Shown piece after piece: positions 37,601-48,567 of a DNA stretch of 64,000 nt. The stretch is taken from positions 2,455,262 to 2,519,261 of the forward strand of contig FN649727.1 in the NCBI GenBank assembly GCA_000310025.1. Direction: 5' to 3'. The notes under the pieces were generated by a model. It saw only the letters and a list, made by a program, of their open reading frames with translations, was not told the origin of the DNA and did no database searches. A program made the position numbers and the translations under genes. Position 1 is the first letter of the stretch. Every line of letters starts with the position of its first letter. This DNA comes from Ectocarpus siliculosus (taxonomy: Eukaryota; Sar; Phaeophyceae; Ectocarpales; Ectocarpaceae).

Positions 37601-39892
37601 GCCGTGATCGCACGTTTTGGTGTCGGAGGAAAAGCGGCGTGCTCACGTGCTCACGCTCGAAGCGACTCTTTGTAGTGCGCGCTTGTCTGAATATTGTGTG
37701 GTGTCTTCCGAATCAAACTCATCCGCGCCGCCCTTCACACCCGATGTTATACGATGCAGCCTGTTGACGACCTTCGTGGAGATCAAGTCAGACACGTTCA
37801 AGCTCTTGTTCCTCTACAAGCGCCCGGTGCCGAGGTCTGCTACTACCAGTGTGTTTTCATATGTTAGTTGGTAGCTGTGGCATACAACCATAGCCATATT
37901 TGGATGTGTGAAAGCATTCAGCAACACGTGCATGTTCCGAATCTCGTGGGCATGCTGATCGATCGCTTTGTTTTTCCGTTCCAGTGGTCATGGCGTCGTG
38001 TCTGGCGCGCTCACGTAGAACAGTCGCAGATGATGCCGTAAACGCAGCCTGTCGTAAGAAAAACGTATATGCCCGTTACTAGCATGGACCATAGGCAGGC
38101 GACCTTGTCTTCGCTTTTACAAGCTCTCGTTTTACATCCACAGCGCCCTGGCCACGCGGTTTGTAACGCGCGAAACATCGCTCAAGGTAGATGAAACTCC
38201 GAACACGGGAGCTTAGATATGTACAAAACCGCACTTCCAACACACTTCTTTCTCACATTCTGCATGCGCGCTCCGTCATGCGCCACTTCAATCCTTCCTG
38301 TGGAGGTTGCGACAATTATATTCATTTCCACAGGTTTGGTGACATGTCGTCACTGGCGACCCGGGCAAACGGCGAACCGTCGTCTGTAAAGTAATAACAC
38401 GTTTTCTTTTGCGCGCACGTGTTCGTCAATCGTTTTTTTTTCCAACTCAGGCGAATGGCCGGCATCGGCAACTGGCAAAAGGTCATGGACGCCACGACAG
38501 TTATCGCCGTTACGACGAACTGCATGCTGTTCGCGCTGTCCTCCGAGCAGCTGATGCAGTGGATCCCGAACTGGTACCTCGACCACGATGGGTGAGAGAC
38601 AAGATAAGATGAGCACTTCAAAACTCAAATGCAACTACGTACGCGTCCATGACCCGCCGCGCATGTGATGTTTTTTTCTCGGGTTGGCGGTTGTTTGGTC
38701 ATTGATTTGATGTTCATTGGGTGTTTTTTTGCGCACATGGGGCTCAACCTTTTTGCCTTGGCTCATGGTGGTTGTTTTCCTCGTGCAATACGTTGGGTGT
38801 GCCTCTCTGTTAACCCATTTCTCTCTCTCAAACTCTTGGTTAAACCTTGTGACTTCCGTCTTCGTTAGAAAAGCAGCCTAGGCTGTACTCAATAAGTCGA
38901 GTACCTCGTCGGCGTTTTCCTACACCACATTTTACCTCCGACCCCCCCCCCCCCCCCCTATCCACTCCACGTTAAAATGGTGCGCCCCCCCCAAAATCCC
39001 GGCCCGGGTTTTTGACCCCCCGGAGCCCTCCCTTCCTTGGTGAAACCCCCCCCCCCCCCCAAGCTTTTTTTACCAAACCCCCCCGCCCCAAGGACCANNN
39101 NNNNNNNNNNNNNNNNNNNNNNNNNNNNNNNNNNNNNNNNNNNNNNNNNNNNNNNNNNNNNNNNNNNNNNNNNNNNNNNNNNNNNNNNNNNNNNNNNTTT
39201 TTCTTGGTAAAAAACTTGGGGTGACCCTTTTTTTTACCCCTTTTTTTTTTTTAAAATTTTGGTTTAACCTTGGGGATTCCCTTTTTCTTTAAAAAACCCC
39301 CTTAGGGGTTTCTAATAAATTGGGTTACTTTTTGGGGTTTTTTTTACACCACTTTTTACTTCGGCCCCCCCCCCCCCCTTCTTATCCATTCCACGTCACA
39401 CTGCTGCGCCCCCCCCAATATCCCGGCCCGTGTTTTCGACCCCACGTAGCCCTCCCTTCCTTGCTGAATCACCCCCCCCCCTCGATGCTTTATGTACCAG
39501 ACCCCACGGCCCAATGGACCAGGAGTTCCAGGTTGGCATGGGGCGTTACGTGGTTGGACTCTGCTTCGGTGTTGAGCACGTTCTGTTGGCCGTGGTAGCG
39601 ATTCTGTGGATGGCCATTCCCGCGCAGCCCAAGGTACGTCATCCTTCCACTTGAAGTTGTACCGGCATGCGTGTAGAGGGTGAACCGGCGGTACTTGAGC
39701 GCCGCTGTCGCAGAACTGCCCCCCAAAGCACACAGATCGATTTCGACCGTCACAAGATGCTTCCCCCCGTCCCTCTGCTGCCCCCGTGAAAACGTGATGC
39801 TCGATTTCCAGTGGGTGCGGCAGAGGGTGGCGCGCGTGCACTTCCTGAGGGAGAAGGGGGCCCGGCTGGCCGTTCTCAAGAAGCACGACTAA
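25605..39892 (+). CDS. anoctamin (TMEM16 family) membrane protein, 21 exons
   Basis: Exons: 25605-25777, 28358-28435, 29314-29401, 29827-29938, 30262-30383, 30988-31059, 31547-31659, 32190-32291, 32781-32889, 33610-33702, 34258-34407, 34832-34918, 35409-35507, 36035-36075, 36272-36389, 36715-36783, 37151-37215, 37760-37834, 38451-38591, 39501-39633, 39812-39892 (TAA). Every junction is in phase; total ~706 aa, close to the short ANO10-type anoctamins. Family marks: FFTASEE, VNNYFGPE then TAFYFAWINFYFRWLL (TM1), LWAASFQKYWKR (TM2), EFVGEERISPVTGEKE, VATHLTDRENHPTEE, RRVATECIVP (TM6), DDYLEMVIQYGYMTLFASAF (TM7), FVEIKSDTFKL and KRPVPR, IGNWQKVMD, GVEHVLLAV. Anoctamins are Ca2+-regulated lipid scramblases or chloride channels of plasma or internal membranes. 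By eye the acidic Ca2+-site residues of TM7/TM8 are kept (D..E and E...D), but the TM6 Asn position is Arg. Which activity it has cannot be told. Exon 15's acceptor was chosen by phase. Confidence 0.9.
26333..26806. mobile_element. MITE-like element with 21-bp terminal inverted repeats (in anoctamin intron 1)
   Basis: A perfect 21-bp inverted repeat (CCGTAATAGTCGGAGAGATGG at 26333-26353 and its reverse complement at 26786-26806) bounds a 474-bp AT-rich segment without coding potential. The internal part repeats GGTCGG(A/G)GAGATGGCACC many times in direct orientation (about 26361-26410, 26560-26590, 26620-26640, 26690-26735). A further inverted copy next to the right end can form a stem with the copy near 26696. 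Imperfect pairing continues a few bases beyond the 21-mers. No clear target-site duplication. Related single copies lie outside it (26850 and 28095). Confidence 0.5.
26432..27183. repeat. diverged direct repeat pair in anoctamin intron 1
   Basis: 26432-26494 and 27118-27183 share CATGATTT...TTTA, a CACCGGG core, a run of Cs (ACCCCCA) and AAATCCAAGATTGA, with differences between. They look like two diverged copies of one short repetitive sequence, one inside and one outside the MITE-like element. Confidence 0.4.
39098..39197. other. assembly gap (100 N) in anoctamin intron 19
   Basis: Exactly 100 N. The sequence on the left (about 38915-39097) is a homopolymer-distorted version of that on the right (about 39340-39535). 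It includes a garbled copy of the acceptor and first bases of exon 20 (ACCAAACCCCCCCGCCCCAAGGACCA versus the true CCAGACCCCACGGCCCAATGGACCA). So the gap is probably not missing sequence. Confidence 0.9.
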
Positions 39893-41802
39893 TTTCGTCC
39901 TATTTTTGGCTCGATTGCCCGGACGTTTGGTTCGATTTGCCCACTCTCGGCCGGTCACTGAACGTGAAAGGGTCTAGACAAGGAGAGTCGATGTCCTAGG
40001 GGGGGGGGGGGAGTTGTTGTGATTAACACGTCGCTTCGGTCACTTTGTATGTTCATGACGTGAGGGTCTAGACGAGCACAGACAAGCACAGTCGATGTTC
40101 TGGCAGCAGCCTTTGCAGGGTTTTTGTATTGAGGAAACATGTTGGATAAAGCACACAATCGGGGAAGTTGGGTTAGGATTACAATAAGGTTAGGAAATTG
40201 GGTCTGCGTACCCCCTCCCTGTTCTATTTCCTCATTAGCTTATTAACCGCGCGGAGGTGGTCCTGGTCTGGGGTGGCTGTGATAGGCAAGTCGCTGCGGT
40301 TACGTTTTTTTTTTTTATTGTATGCGTTTTCTGCTGCTTGGGGGACATGAACCGCATGTTTAGGTACAAACTTATAGAAACCATGAGCGCGGCTTCTTTT
40401 CCTATGGTTCTGATTTCCGAGGGGTGGAGAGGGGCGCAAGCGAACACGCCCCAAACCCGGGTGATGCATGCTTGGCAGGAGGAGGATGTGTCTCGCTGGG
40501 GCTGTTGGGGGGGCGGGGGGGGAATTGCAAGGAGCAAGGAGGAGGTGGATACACCATTTACACGAAGATGACCGTACTTGTAAGCATGGTAGTGAGGACC
40601 GGTGCACACGTCTATTGATTCCAGTGTACGCACCGGGGTCTAAAGACTAGTACGTAGACTATCTAGACTAATACTTGCGTGCGAAAACCACACAAGAGCT
40701 ATATTTGCTGTCCTTGCGGCAGATTGCACTGGCACTAAATACTGTCTCGGAACCTTGACGACCTGCATCAAGCCGCTTCGCTCCGAATCCTGCCAGTGTG
40801 AATCTCCTTTACCCGATGTATCACCACCAGCGACGTCTGACTGCTGCATCTGGATGGGGCCATTTCCATCGTGTTCTCGTTCGTTTGCTTGTTGGTTGGG
40901 TATGCATAGCGTTTGTGATGATTTTGTGGGTCCTTTTATTTTCTTTTGAACATATTTCTGGGTCCTTTTATTTTCTTTTGAGTGTTCGGCTTGTGTGCCC
41001 TTTGGGTGGTTGGCGTGTGACCACGGAAGGCGTCCACCTCAGTTAGACTGGTGCGGATGTTAGAAGGTGGAAGGTGGTGCTGGGAGACCCGAATGTTTTT
41101 TAATAGTTGAAGACAACCCATACCCAAACGAAAGAGAGGAAGAGACGTAAACGGCGCATTGACAGGGATCGTTTGTGCTTAATTGTTCACCAAGAGCAAT
41201 GGTCGGTCTATCCCAAGGACGATATCTAGCGTATTGCCGGATGAACACTGCGGTAGGGAGATTGCAATACACATCACATGCGTGCAACACTACGGCTGTG
41301 TGTACTCCGTATTCCTGTGTGCCCAGCTTCGCTTTATCATGTTTCATGTGGGAGTTCTCAACGGCCACGGCGGGATATCATCATCGTTGCGACAATCCGC
41401 AACATCCAAAACGAAACGTCATATGGCATAATCCCAGGGCACAGCTGTTGCAAACAAACACTTGGTCCTGTATTGCGTTTCTATATTTTCATCCCCCCAC
41501 GCGTGGCATGCGCGCTGATCTTGCCTGCTGTGCTGTACTGTGAGAGCAGACGCACAGCTGCTATGCATACACAGCACTGCTGTGGTTCTCAAATGGGATA
41601 CGGGTACGTATCATAACCCCCCGTTATCCCGAAATCGATACACGGAGCCCCGCTGGAACCGCGCCCGTCACACAAACCCAAACGGCTGCTCTGCTCTGTG
41701 CTGTCTCCCATCACCCGCACCGGTGAACGCAGACGAAGGGAGAATCCACAGCCCAACCGCAAGCAACCGCCCACCTTAATTCCGTGGCGCTTCTCCATCA
41801 AC
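39893..41802. other. intergenic: anoctamin 3' region
   Basis: No coding exon recognised. It contains G- and T-homopolymers, a pair of GGGTCTAGAC...AGTCGATGT motifs (about 39970 and 40063), and a short tandem duplication of TGGGTCCTTTTATTTTCTTT (40927 and 40959). Probably the 3' UTR of the anoctamin gene and the 5' region of the next gene. Confidence 0.5.
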
Positions 41803-43132
41803 ATGAGTCGCAGCCATGTGAGCAACACCACCCTCTCCCTGGGCTCGACTGGCGAACCCGCCACACCGAATGGCAAAAAAATGGGTGAGAGAAGGAAGAG
41901 AATTCCACCTAAAAGCTTGGCAAATCAAGAGCAGTTAGAGGTAGAGGGCGCGCGCTTGGGTGACCGTTGCGTCAAACCGTTGCCGCGCACAGCAGTAGTG
42001 CTCAGCATGACGTGGATAACTCGTGGCCAGTGGTCTATGGTTGGTTTTTATCGTGGAAGGCCAAGAGCGAAGCTGCTCGCACGGCAGCCCGACAAATGAA
42101 TCCGATTGTGTATGTCATCACCAAAAGGAAATAATTGATCGCAAAGAGAGGCGAAAATGGAAAGCTCTCGACGACCCAACAACAGATTACCACAGAGGTA
42201 AAACTCAGGGAGGAGGGTTGGTGGATCACTTGTTTGATCCTAGCTGACGAAAAGAAGAGTAATTCAACGCTTGAGCTGTCAGCTGCACCGAAACTTCAGG
42301 CCAGGATCTCGCTTTCATATGTCATAGGCGCTCCCAAGTCACCCGAGTACAAAATCCGTCCTACGGCAGCAGCAGCCGGGCCGACCATATATTCCAACAG
42401 CAGTGTAATCCCAGCTGCAACTACTACCGTCTACTAACCGTCGGTCTTATGCAAAGCCCTTCAAATCCTGAATACTTGCTCGCTACCCCTCCTCCGGTAT
42501 GCCCCCCCCCCCCCCTGCCAGTCTGGAACCGGCGTAAGCAGCAGTGGATAGAGGTGGACGTGACGGAAGAGTCTCCCAGCAAGGCCGCCGCCGCCTCCCC
42601 GACCTCCTCCACCGCCCTCTCCTCCAACGCCTATGCGTCCGGGGTGAACCAGAACGCCGGAAACTTCCTCACCGACAAGCCCATCACCCGAATCCACGCG
42701 CCGCCGGGGGGCGCGTCCTCCATCAGCTTCGGCGACCAACACACCGGGCCCACCGCGGCAGCGGCGGGCGTGACGACCAAGACGCAGGACCAGCAGGGGC
42801 TGGTGCTCGGCACCCCGACGCAGCCGACGACGCCGGAGTCGGCCGAGTCCACGGAGGAGGGACCCGCCCCGATACCCATGATGGAGCTGCCCCCCGCACC
42901 GCCGGCTGTCGAGGAGGAGGCGGAGGAAGAGGCTGCGGTGGTGCCCCCGCCGGCACCGGAAGAGGTAGTAGAGGCGGAGGAGGCCGCAGCACCATCATCT
43001 GCCGCGGCCGCGGTCTCTTCGAACGCGTACGCTAGCGGATCCAACCAAAACTCGGGGAACTTCATGACGGGGCGCCCGACCACGCGCGTTCGCGCCCCGC
43101 CGGGCGGGGCCAGCTCCATCACCTTCGGATGA
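41803..43132 (+). CDS. SPIRAL1-like microtubule-associated protein
   Basis: Two exons, 41803-41884 and 42522-43132 (TGA), joined G|TC to give Val; ~230 aa. Exon 1 begins MSRSHVSNTTLSLG. Exon 2 carries two copies of the SPIRAL1 signature: NAYASGVNQNAGNFLTDKP then ITRIHAPPGGASSISFG, and at the very C-terminus NAYASGSNQNSGNFMTGRP then TTRVRAPPGGASSITFG. They are separated by an Ala/Glu/Pro-rich linker. Plant SPIRAL1 proteins have GQNTGNFITDRPSTKV followed by a PGGGSSL-type motif, bind cortical microtubules at the plus end and control anisotropic growth. The intron begins GTGAGA and ends in a C-run plus CCAG. An ATG at 42449 would give a product without exon 1, but the spliced form is favoured because the N-terminus reads as protein and the phase fits. 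No membrane or signal segment. Confidence 0.8.
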
Positions 43133-46100
43133 TGATGATGACGACGACGATGATGATGGTGGGGGCGCAATCCCGTTCTTCGATGGTAGGGTGTACGTGT
43201 GTGTTGGAACGTAGCTGCTCCTGGTGTCGCGACGGCACAAGCGAGACGCCGCCGGCGGTGCAACAAAAGATACACGAATCTTCTCCTTTTCAAAAAAAAA
43301 AAAAAAAACGCCCCGCGGTCATCACTACATGTAGGTTGCTCTAGAAGCTTACGAAAAGGCCGCGGTGGCACTAAATATTTTTCGTTTGTCGACTTGCGGG
43401 ATGATCTTGTTTTCGGCGTCGCTGGCGGCGGGTGTCGTCGGGGTGAGAGGGAGGGAGGGAGAGTTACGACGAGGGAGTGAGATATTTCCGAGTGTGGCGG
43501 GGCAAGGAATATCATGACCGTACACTATTAATGGTAAGAAGTTCGGCTTGAGAGCATCGAACACGCCTTCGCACGAGGCGAACTCCCAAAACTCGACAGG
43601 GAGAGAGAGAGAGAGAGGTGTATTTTGTGTTCAAGCCTGGCGAGAGCTCGCGGGTTGAGGAGAGGACGCGAGGCAAAATGTGCCATCCCTACGGTGCGCC
43701 ATTTGGTGGCCTCTAGGAAAGAGGAGGCGCGCGCGCGCCGGGGGGGTGGGTGGGGGGGTGGGGGGCAGCATTGTTGGGAGGCGTTCCGACCGCTGATGCA
43801 TTGGAAGGAGGCTGCTTGTACGGAGACGAAACACGCAAGGGGCGGGGATGGTGGAGGAGGGAGCGGTTGACGGAGTGCTGTCGCAGCTTGGAGACCGCCA
43901 TGCGGACGATTGCGCGTACGCCCGTCAATGTCGGTGAACGGCCGGTGGGTGTGATAGGGGGCGTCAACTACCTTTGAAGCTATGAAGAATTCGAGTGTTT
44001 CCGCGTTTGCCGCTGCCTCTGCTGTTCGTGTTCTGTTTCCCACCATCACACCCCTGGCCATGTTGCTTCGTGATTTGTTTTGAGTTGGCATTGCCCAGAC
44101 GAAAATGGCATCGGCTTCCTTTGCCCGCATCAGGGTGGTATTCTAGTCTCTGCAGAGATTTATGGGTGCGCTTTCTGCTGTACCGCTCATAGGCGACATC
44201 ATTGGTATTTCTCTAAATTTGCCGAGAAGCTTGCGTTTCGTTTTAGTTTGTCGCCTCTTCTCGTAGAGCAATTCCACCCATTCTACCGCGGAAGCACTGC
44301 CGGTAGAGCCTGACGCCAACTACTATCATGGAGGGGGTGTGGGCGTCCTGACGCGGAACATCTTGAGACGTGGGGGGTTGGGGCAGAGAATATACTGCTG
44401 TAGCTTTTTTTTTTTGTATTACGTTTTTTTTGGCTTCGTGTTCTGGTAGCAAGACTGTCCTCTTTTTTGCTTGGTGTGATTCATGTACTGCTTGCCACTG
44501 CTGCCGCTGTTGGTGGTAATGCTATATTGGGGAGGTGTCATAGGTGTCATGGGGGCGTGCCAGCGAGGGCTGAGCTCGCCACATGACCACTCACTCCCGC
44601 AGAAGTCAGTCTTTCTTGTTTAGGAGCATGAAGGATGAACCAAAAAAAAAAAAAAATGGACACCTTGAAAGGTGGGGGAAGACTAACTTCCTGCTTGAGC
44701 AGTAGTCCCAGGGGCACCTTAGTTGATTTCTGTCTCTTCCTGTCCTGTTCACCGTGTCACGGCAGTTTTTGCCTGTGGCTTATCCGAGCGGGGGAGTCGG
44801 TGTTCTTTTGGTACTATATTTTAGTGTGCGAAGTCCTGGGTTTTTCGTTGGTGTTGTGGTATAATACCTCTGTGGGAGGGTGGCACGCCCGTGCTTGGAA
44901 TCTCTCGTCGTTGTTGTTTCGGGCTCGGGGGGGGAAGAACTAATACCCTTTGAAGAATGTCCGGGGGTCTACATGCATGGCAGAGGAATGGTGCAGCCAG
45001 CAGCCGGGCGGGACTATTCTGGCGCTTTCGTTTTTTCTTCGGGAAATAGGTAACGCTTCCAAGGACGTTAGGCATGCAAGCTAAGTAGAGGACACCATTT
45101 CCTCGTGTTGTTGGCTCTTGACAACGATCATTAAACGAACATGTAATTTTTACCATTGACCTCTTCTTTGTCGATTGGTGACGACCAAAATATTTAATGC
45201 AAGTGCTTGGGCCTTGAAAATGTGCCGGTACGCCTCGTCAGCCTTGTTGCGCATCTACTACTCCTGCCTGCCCTTGGCTGCTGTGGAGAGGTGGAGAGAA
45301 AACGTAATCCGCAAGCAATAACAGTAGTGCAGCTTGCTGTGTGAGACACCGGCCACGGTCTGTGTTTGTTTGAGTTGGCAGCTACTACTACTGCTGTGAC
45401 GAGGCGAGTGTTTTCCCTGACTTCCGCCCCCCCTCGCAGCTAAGCTTCTGTTTAGAATCTGGCGCAACTGCTGTGTTTTGCTTCGCGGAAAGCTGAAAGT
45501 CTCAACACGCACGACACAGCAGGCAAGCAACCCTGCTTCATGCTCAACACACGCGTGGTGACCTTAAATTGTTGGAGGGACCCCCTCGTCTCTTGTCCCC
45601 CCCCAATTTTTTGTTCAGAATCTCCTTTTTTCGCGTTTCATAAAAACCCAGCGATCCCCGTGCTTGCAGCACCTCGAACAGCACCCGGGGGGGAAGGTTT
45701 GTCTCAAGCCACCAACGAATTATTTCGACGGATACACACGCACCAAGCTTTTCTTGCTCGAGTTGTGACAACAGCAGTCCGGTGCGATCTACCTTTGTCC
45801 AGCAATAACGCAGTTGTATAAAACTGCCCCCACCCGGGCCTCTCGCCCCGTCAACAAACTATTTTTACCGTACAACACAGGCTCCGGGTGGGATGATGGA
45901 CACAGGTTGACCATAAAAAAAAAAGGTTACCCTCTGAACACAAGCACCACGGCGTGAGCGAAAATCCGACCAGCAACGTCGACACGCATTTGTCCGATCT
46001 GCCAACAAAAACAAGCAGACGTGTTCATCATGTTGTCCGAGAGCGTGGGAGGCCGTCACCATAGTTCGTTTAACGAAAACGAACCCGCAGGCCCTTTCGA

Positions 46101-48567
46101 AGATCGAAACTTGTGGCCAACATCTCCATCATCCCCGTGAGGAGACGGAACAAGCACCACCAGCACCACCACTCCGACGAATGGTCGAAACGACACCATT
46201 TTTAGCGTCTCGCCCCATCTCGTCCCGTTCAACTCTGACCGCTGCGCCGAGCGAGGTTTTTGGTGCCCGTGTGTGGCGTGGAATTATCAACAAGGCTGAG
46301 GTTCCGCCATGCTCTGTCAAGTCTTTGACATATATCTATCTCGGGGTCGACCGTTTGCAGAGTAGTCTACCGTATATGACACAAGATAACACACCCCCTT
46401 GGCCGATTTTCAAAGCTCGATTTCTCAACAGCAGGAAGAGTCACGGCGCCGAAAACGGCAGCGTTGGAATCGTCTCATCGAGAAATTTTCGAAAATGTAT
46501 CGTTTCGTTTGTGCATCCTCTTCGTCGTGGAGTAATCGAGCTTTGGAAATCGGTCCAGGGGGTGTGTTATCTTGTGTCATATACGGTAACCAACTACACA
46601 CAACCCGATGCGGCTACATCGAATTTGGCAGGTGTCGCGGTTGTTGGTGCCAGCTATGCTCCAAACGAAAGTATATTCGAAACCTTTCCGAGCCAAACCC
46701 CTCAACGTATCTATCCCGCAAAGACGCCCCCACTATTCGAAAGCTCTCCAAGTCAACCCCCCAAGCTTCACGTGGCCGTGGTGCAGAGACCACCGAGGCG
46801 TTTTGTCCTCTACTGCTGTTATGGCATCTCCACCCAATCTCCATCCTCATCTCCGTCATCGCCGAAGTCTCCGACGTTCTCAAGCCCTTCTAGGTACACG
46901 CTCGCTACGTCCGGCCTTTTGGGGCCGTGGGGCAGCACACAACGACAAAACACGGGGACGTGGGGAAAGGCAGGGCAGTGGCGGGTGGTCATGGCTTCGA
47001 GCGAATGAGGAAATAAAAATGGCAACGTGCGCGGGCCTTGGAACTCCACTTGAACCCCAACGGGCGGATGGTATAGAAGAAGAAATGTGCACCCCGATCA
47101 GGCAGTTTTGGGTTTTACTTTAATTGTGGGTGGCACTCTTGAAGCATGCAAGGATTCCGTTGTTGACTGACTCAGCTCCAGAGTTGGGCTCAGTCAGGTA
47201 CTTCGATTGTTTCCTGTGGGCGGAGGGTGGCCTTCTCTGCAACTCACCCACCGCCTTTCTTGGGCCTGGAGGTCTATGAATATGCCTAGGAAGTTCTGCA
47301 TATTCTTCCTGAGTGGTGAGACGCCACTACTGCTGTCTCCTTGTTCGTATTCGCACCTCGTGTTCTTCTGTGCCCTCGGAAAATAGTCTACTTGCAGAGG
47401 AGGGAAGACGAGGTGTACTTGACAGGGCAAGGCGGTTTCGAATGTGGCAAAATAAGAACCCAAAAAGCCACATCGCGAAAGATAAAGAAACATGAGCACT
47501 GTCAAGAGTACGCTCCCTACACGCGTGTGGGTATGTTGTGTGCGCCACTTTCGACATTTCGAAATATTCATGCTGCTGTACACGTGAACTAGGTTTCCGG
47601 GAGCCTCGTGCACCGCTTGACACCTGTGGGACTTCAGAAAAAATATCCGTTAGGCGCAATTGCTCTGGCCATGGTAAGTCAGCCACAGCGAAAGGCCAAA
47701 ACCGGGGTGAAAGAAAGGAAACGAAGATGGAAACGAGCCAGGGTTCTCAACTGAATCCTCCCTCCCCCCTACCCGCAAGTCTCGGGGGTAGTCCACCCCT
47801 AATCTGTAGTCTACAGTATAATGGACTACAGTAACACAGTCTCGTCGACTGGTTTCCCCTGAATTTCGTCGAAAACGTGTCCCTTAAGACCACACTTCAA
47901 AAATGCCTCCCAAAAAGCACAAGTTTGAGTAGCCCGATCGATCGTGTACGCAAACCTCTCCCAGACACCGATCACCAGAAAAGAAGACCGCGGTCGGTGA
48001 AAGCATGGTTGACGCGGATGAGACATTTACATAGCGTGAACAGAGCAACTTGTTGCCTCTTTCATATCGCAGACACGATGGCGTCAAATCTCGGCATAAC
48101 TATGCATGGCGCTCTCGGCGAAACCATGGTTGACGCGCATCGAAAACGAGCGTGTGAGCGGAGCAACTACGATACGGCCGTGACTTACTTTCTGCTCGTG
48201 TCTGTTGGAACAATTTTTCCAGTGTATCTGTGAGGGGCAACGATTCGAGTCGAAAACTAGAAAACGCACAGAGTTTTGGGGCATTTTTTTCGCGGAGGAC
48301 TGAGGAGACAGAAAAAAAGAAAAAGTTTGATGTGCATATTTAAGAGCTTCGTTAGTTCTCCCTGGCCGCGTCAATCTGATGATCTCCCCCCCCCCCCCCC
48401 CCCATTGTTCGGGATCAATAAACGAAAGCGATGGAAGTTTCCGGCAATCGGCGCTGCTTGTTTCCTCGTGCCTCAGATGTTGAAACCGGGTGGTTTGGCT
48501 AATTGTTTAGATCGCACGAGCATACAAACCCACGATTTTCATTTACAGCAAATATACGAAGGAACCC
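43133..48567. other. intergenic, 5.4 kb, no supported gene
   Basis: Starts with a GAT/GAC microsatellite just after the SPIRAL1 stop, then probable 3' UTR. Homopolymer and dinucleotide runs at about 43295, 43605, 44407, 44640 and 48390. A frame open on the plus strand at 46181-47008 overlaps two other open plus frames and shows no domain, so I do not call it. I see no exon with a convincing splice pair here. Confidence 0.5.

Noticed and set aside
46181-47008. 275-codon plus-strand ORF between SPIRAL1 and Obg
   Set aside because: Two other plus frames are open across much of the same stretch, the protein has no domain or regular composition, and no splice structure supports it; it looks like chance openness.
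48000-48200. Two similar segments around CATGGTTGACGCG
   Set aside because: Only about 13 bp match well, with no consistent extension; too weak to call a repeat.
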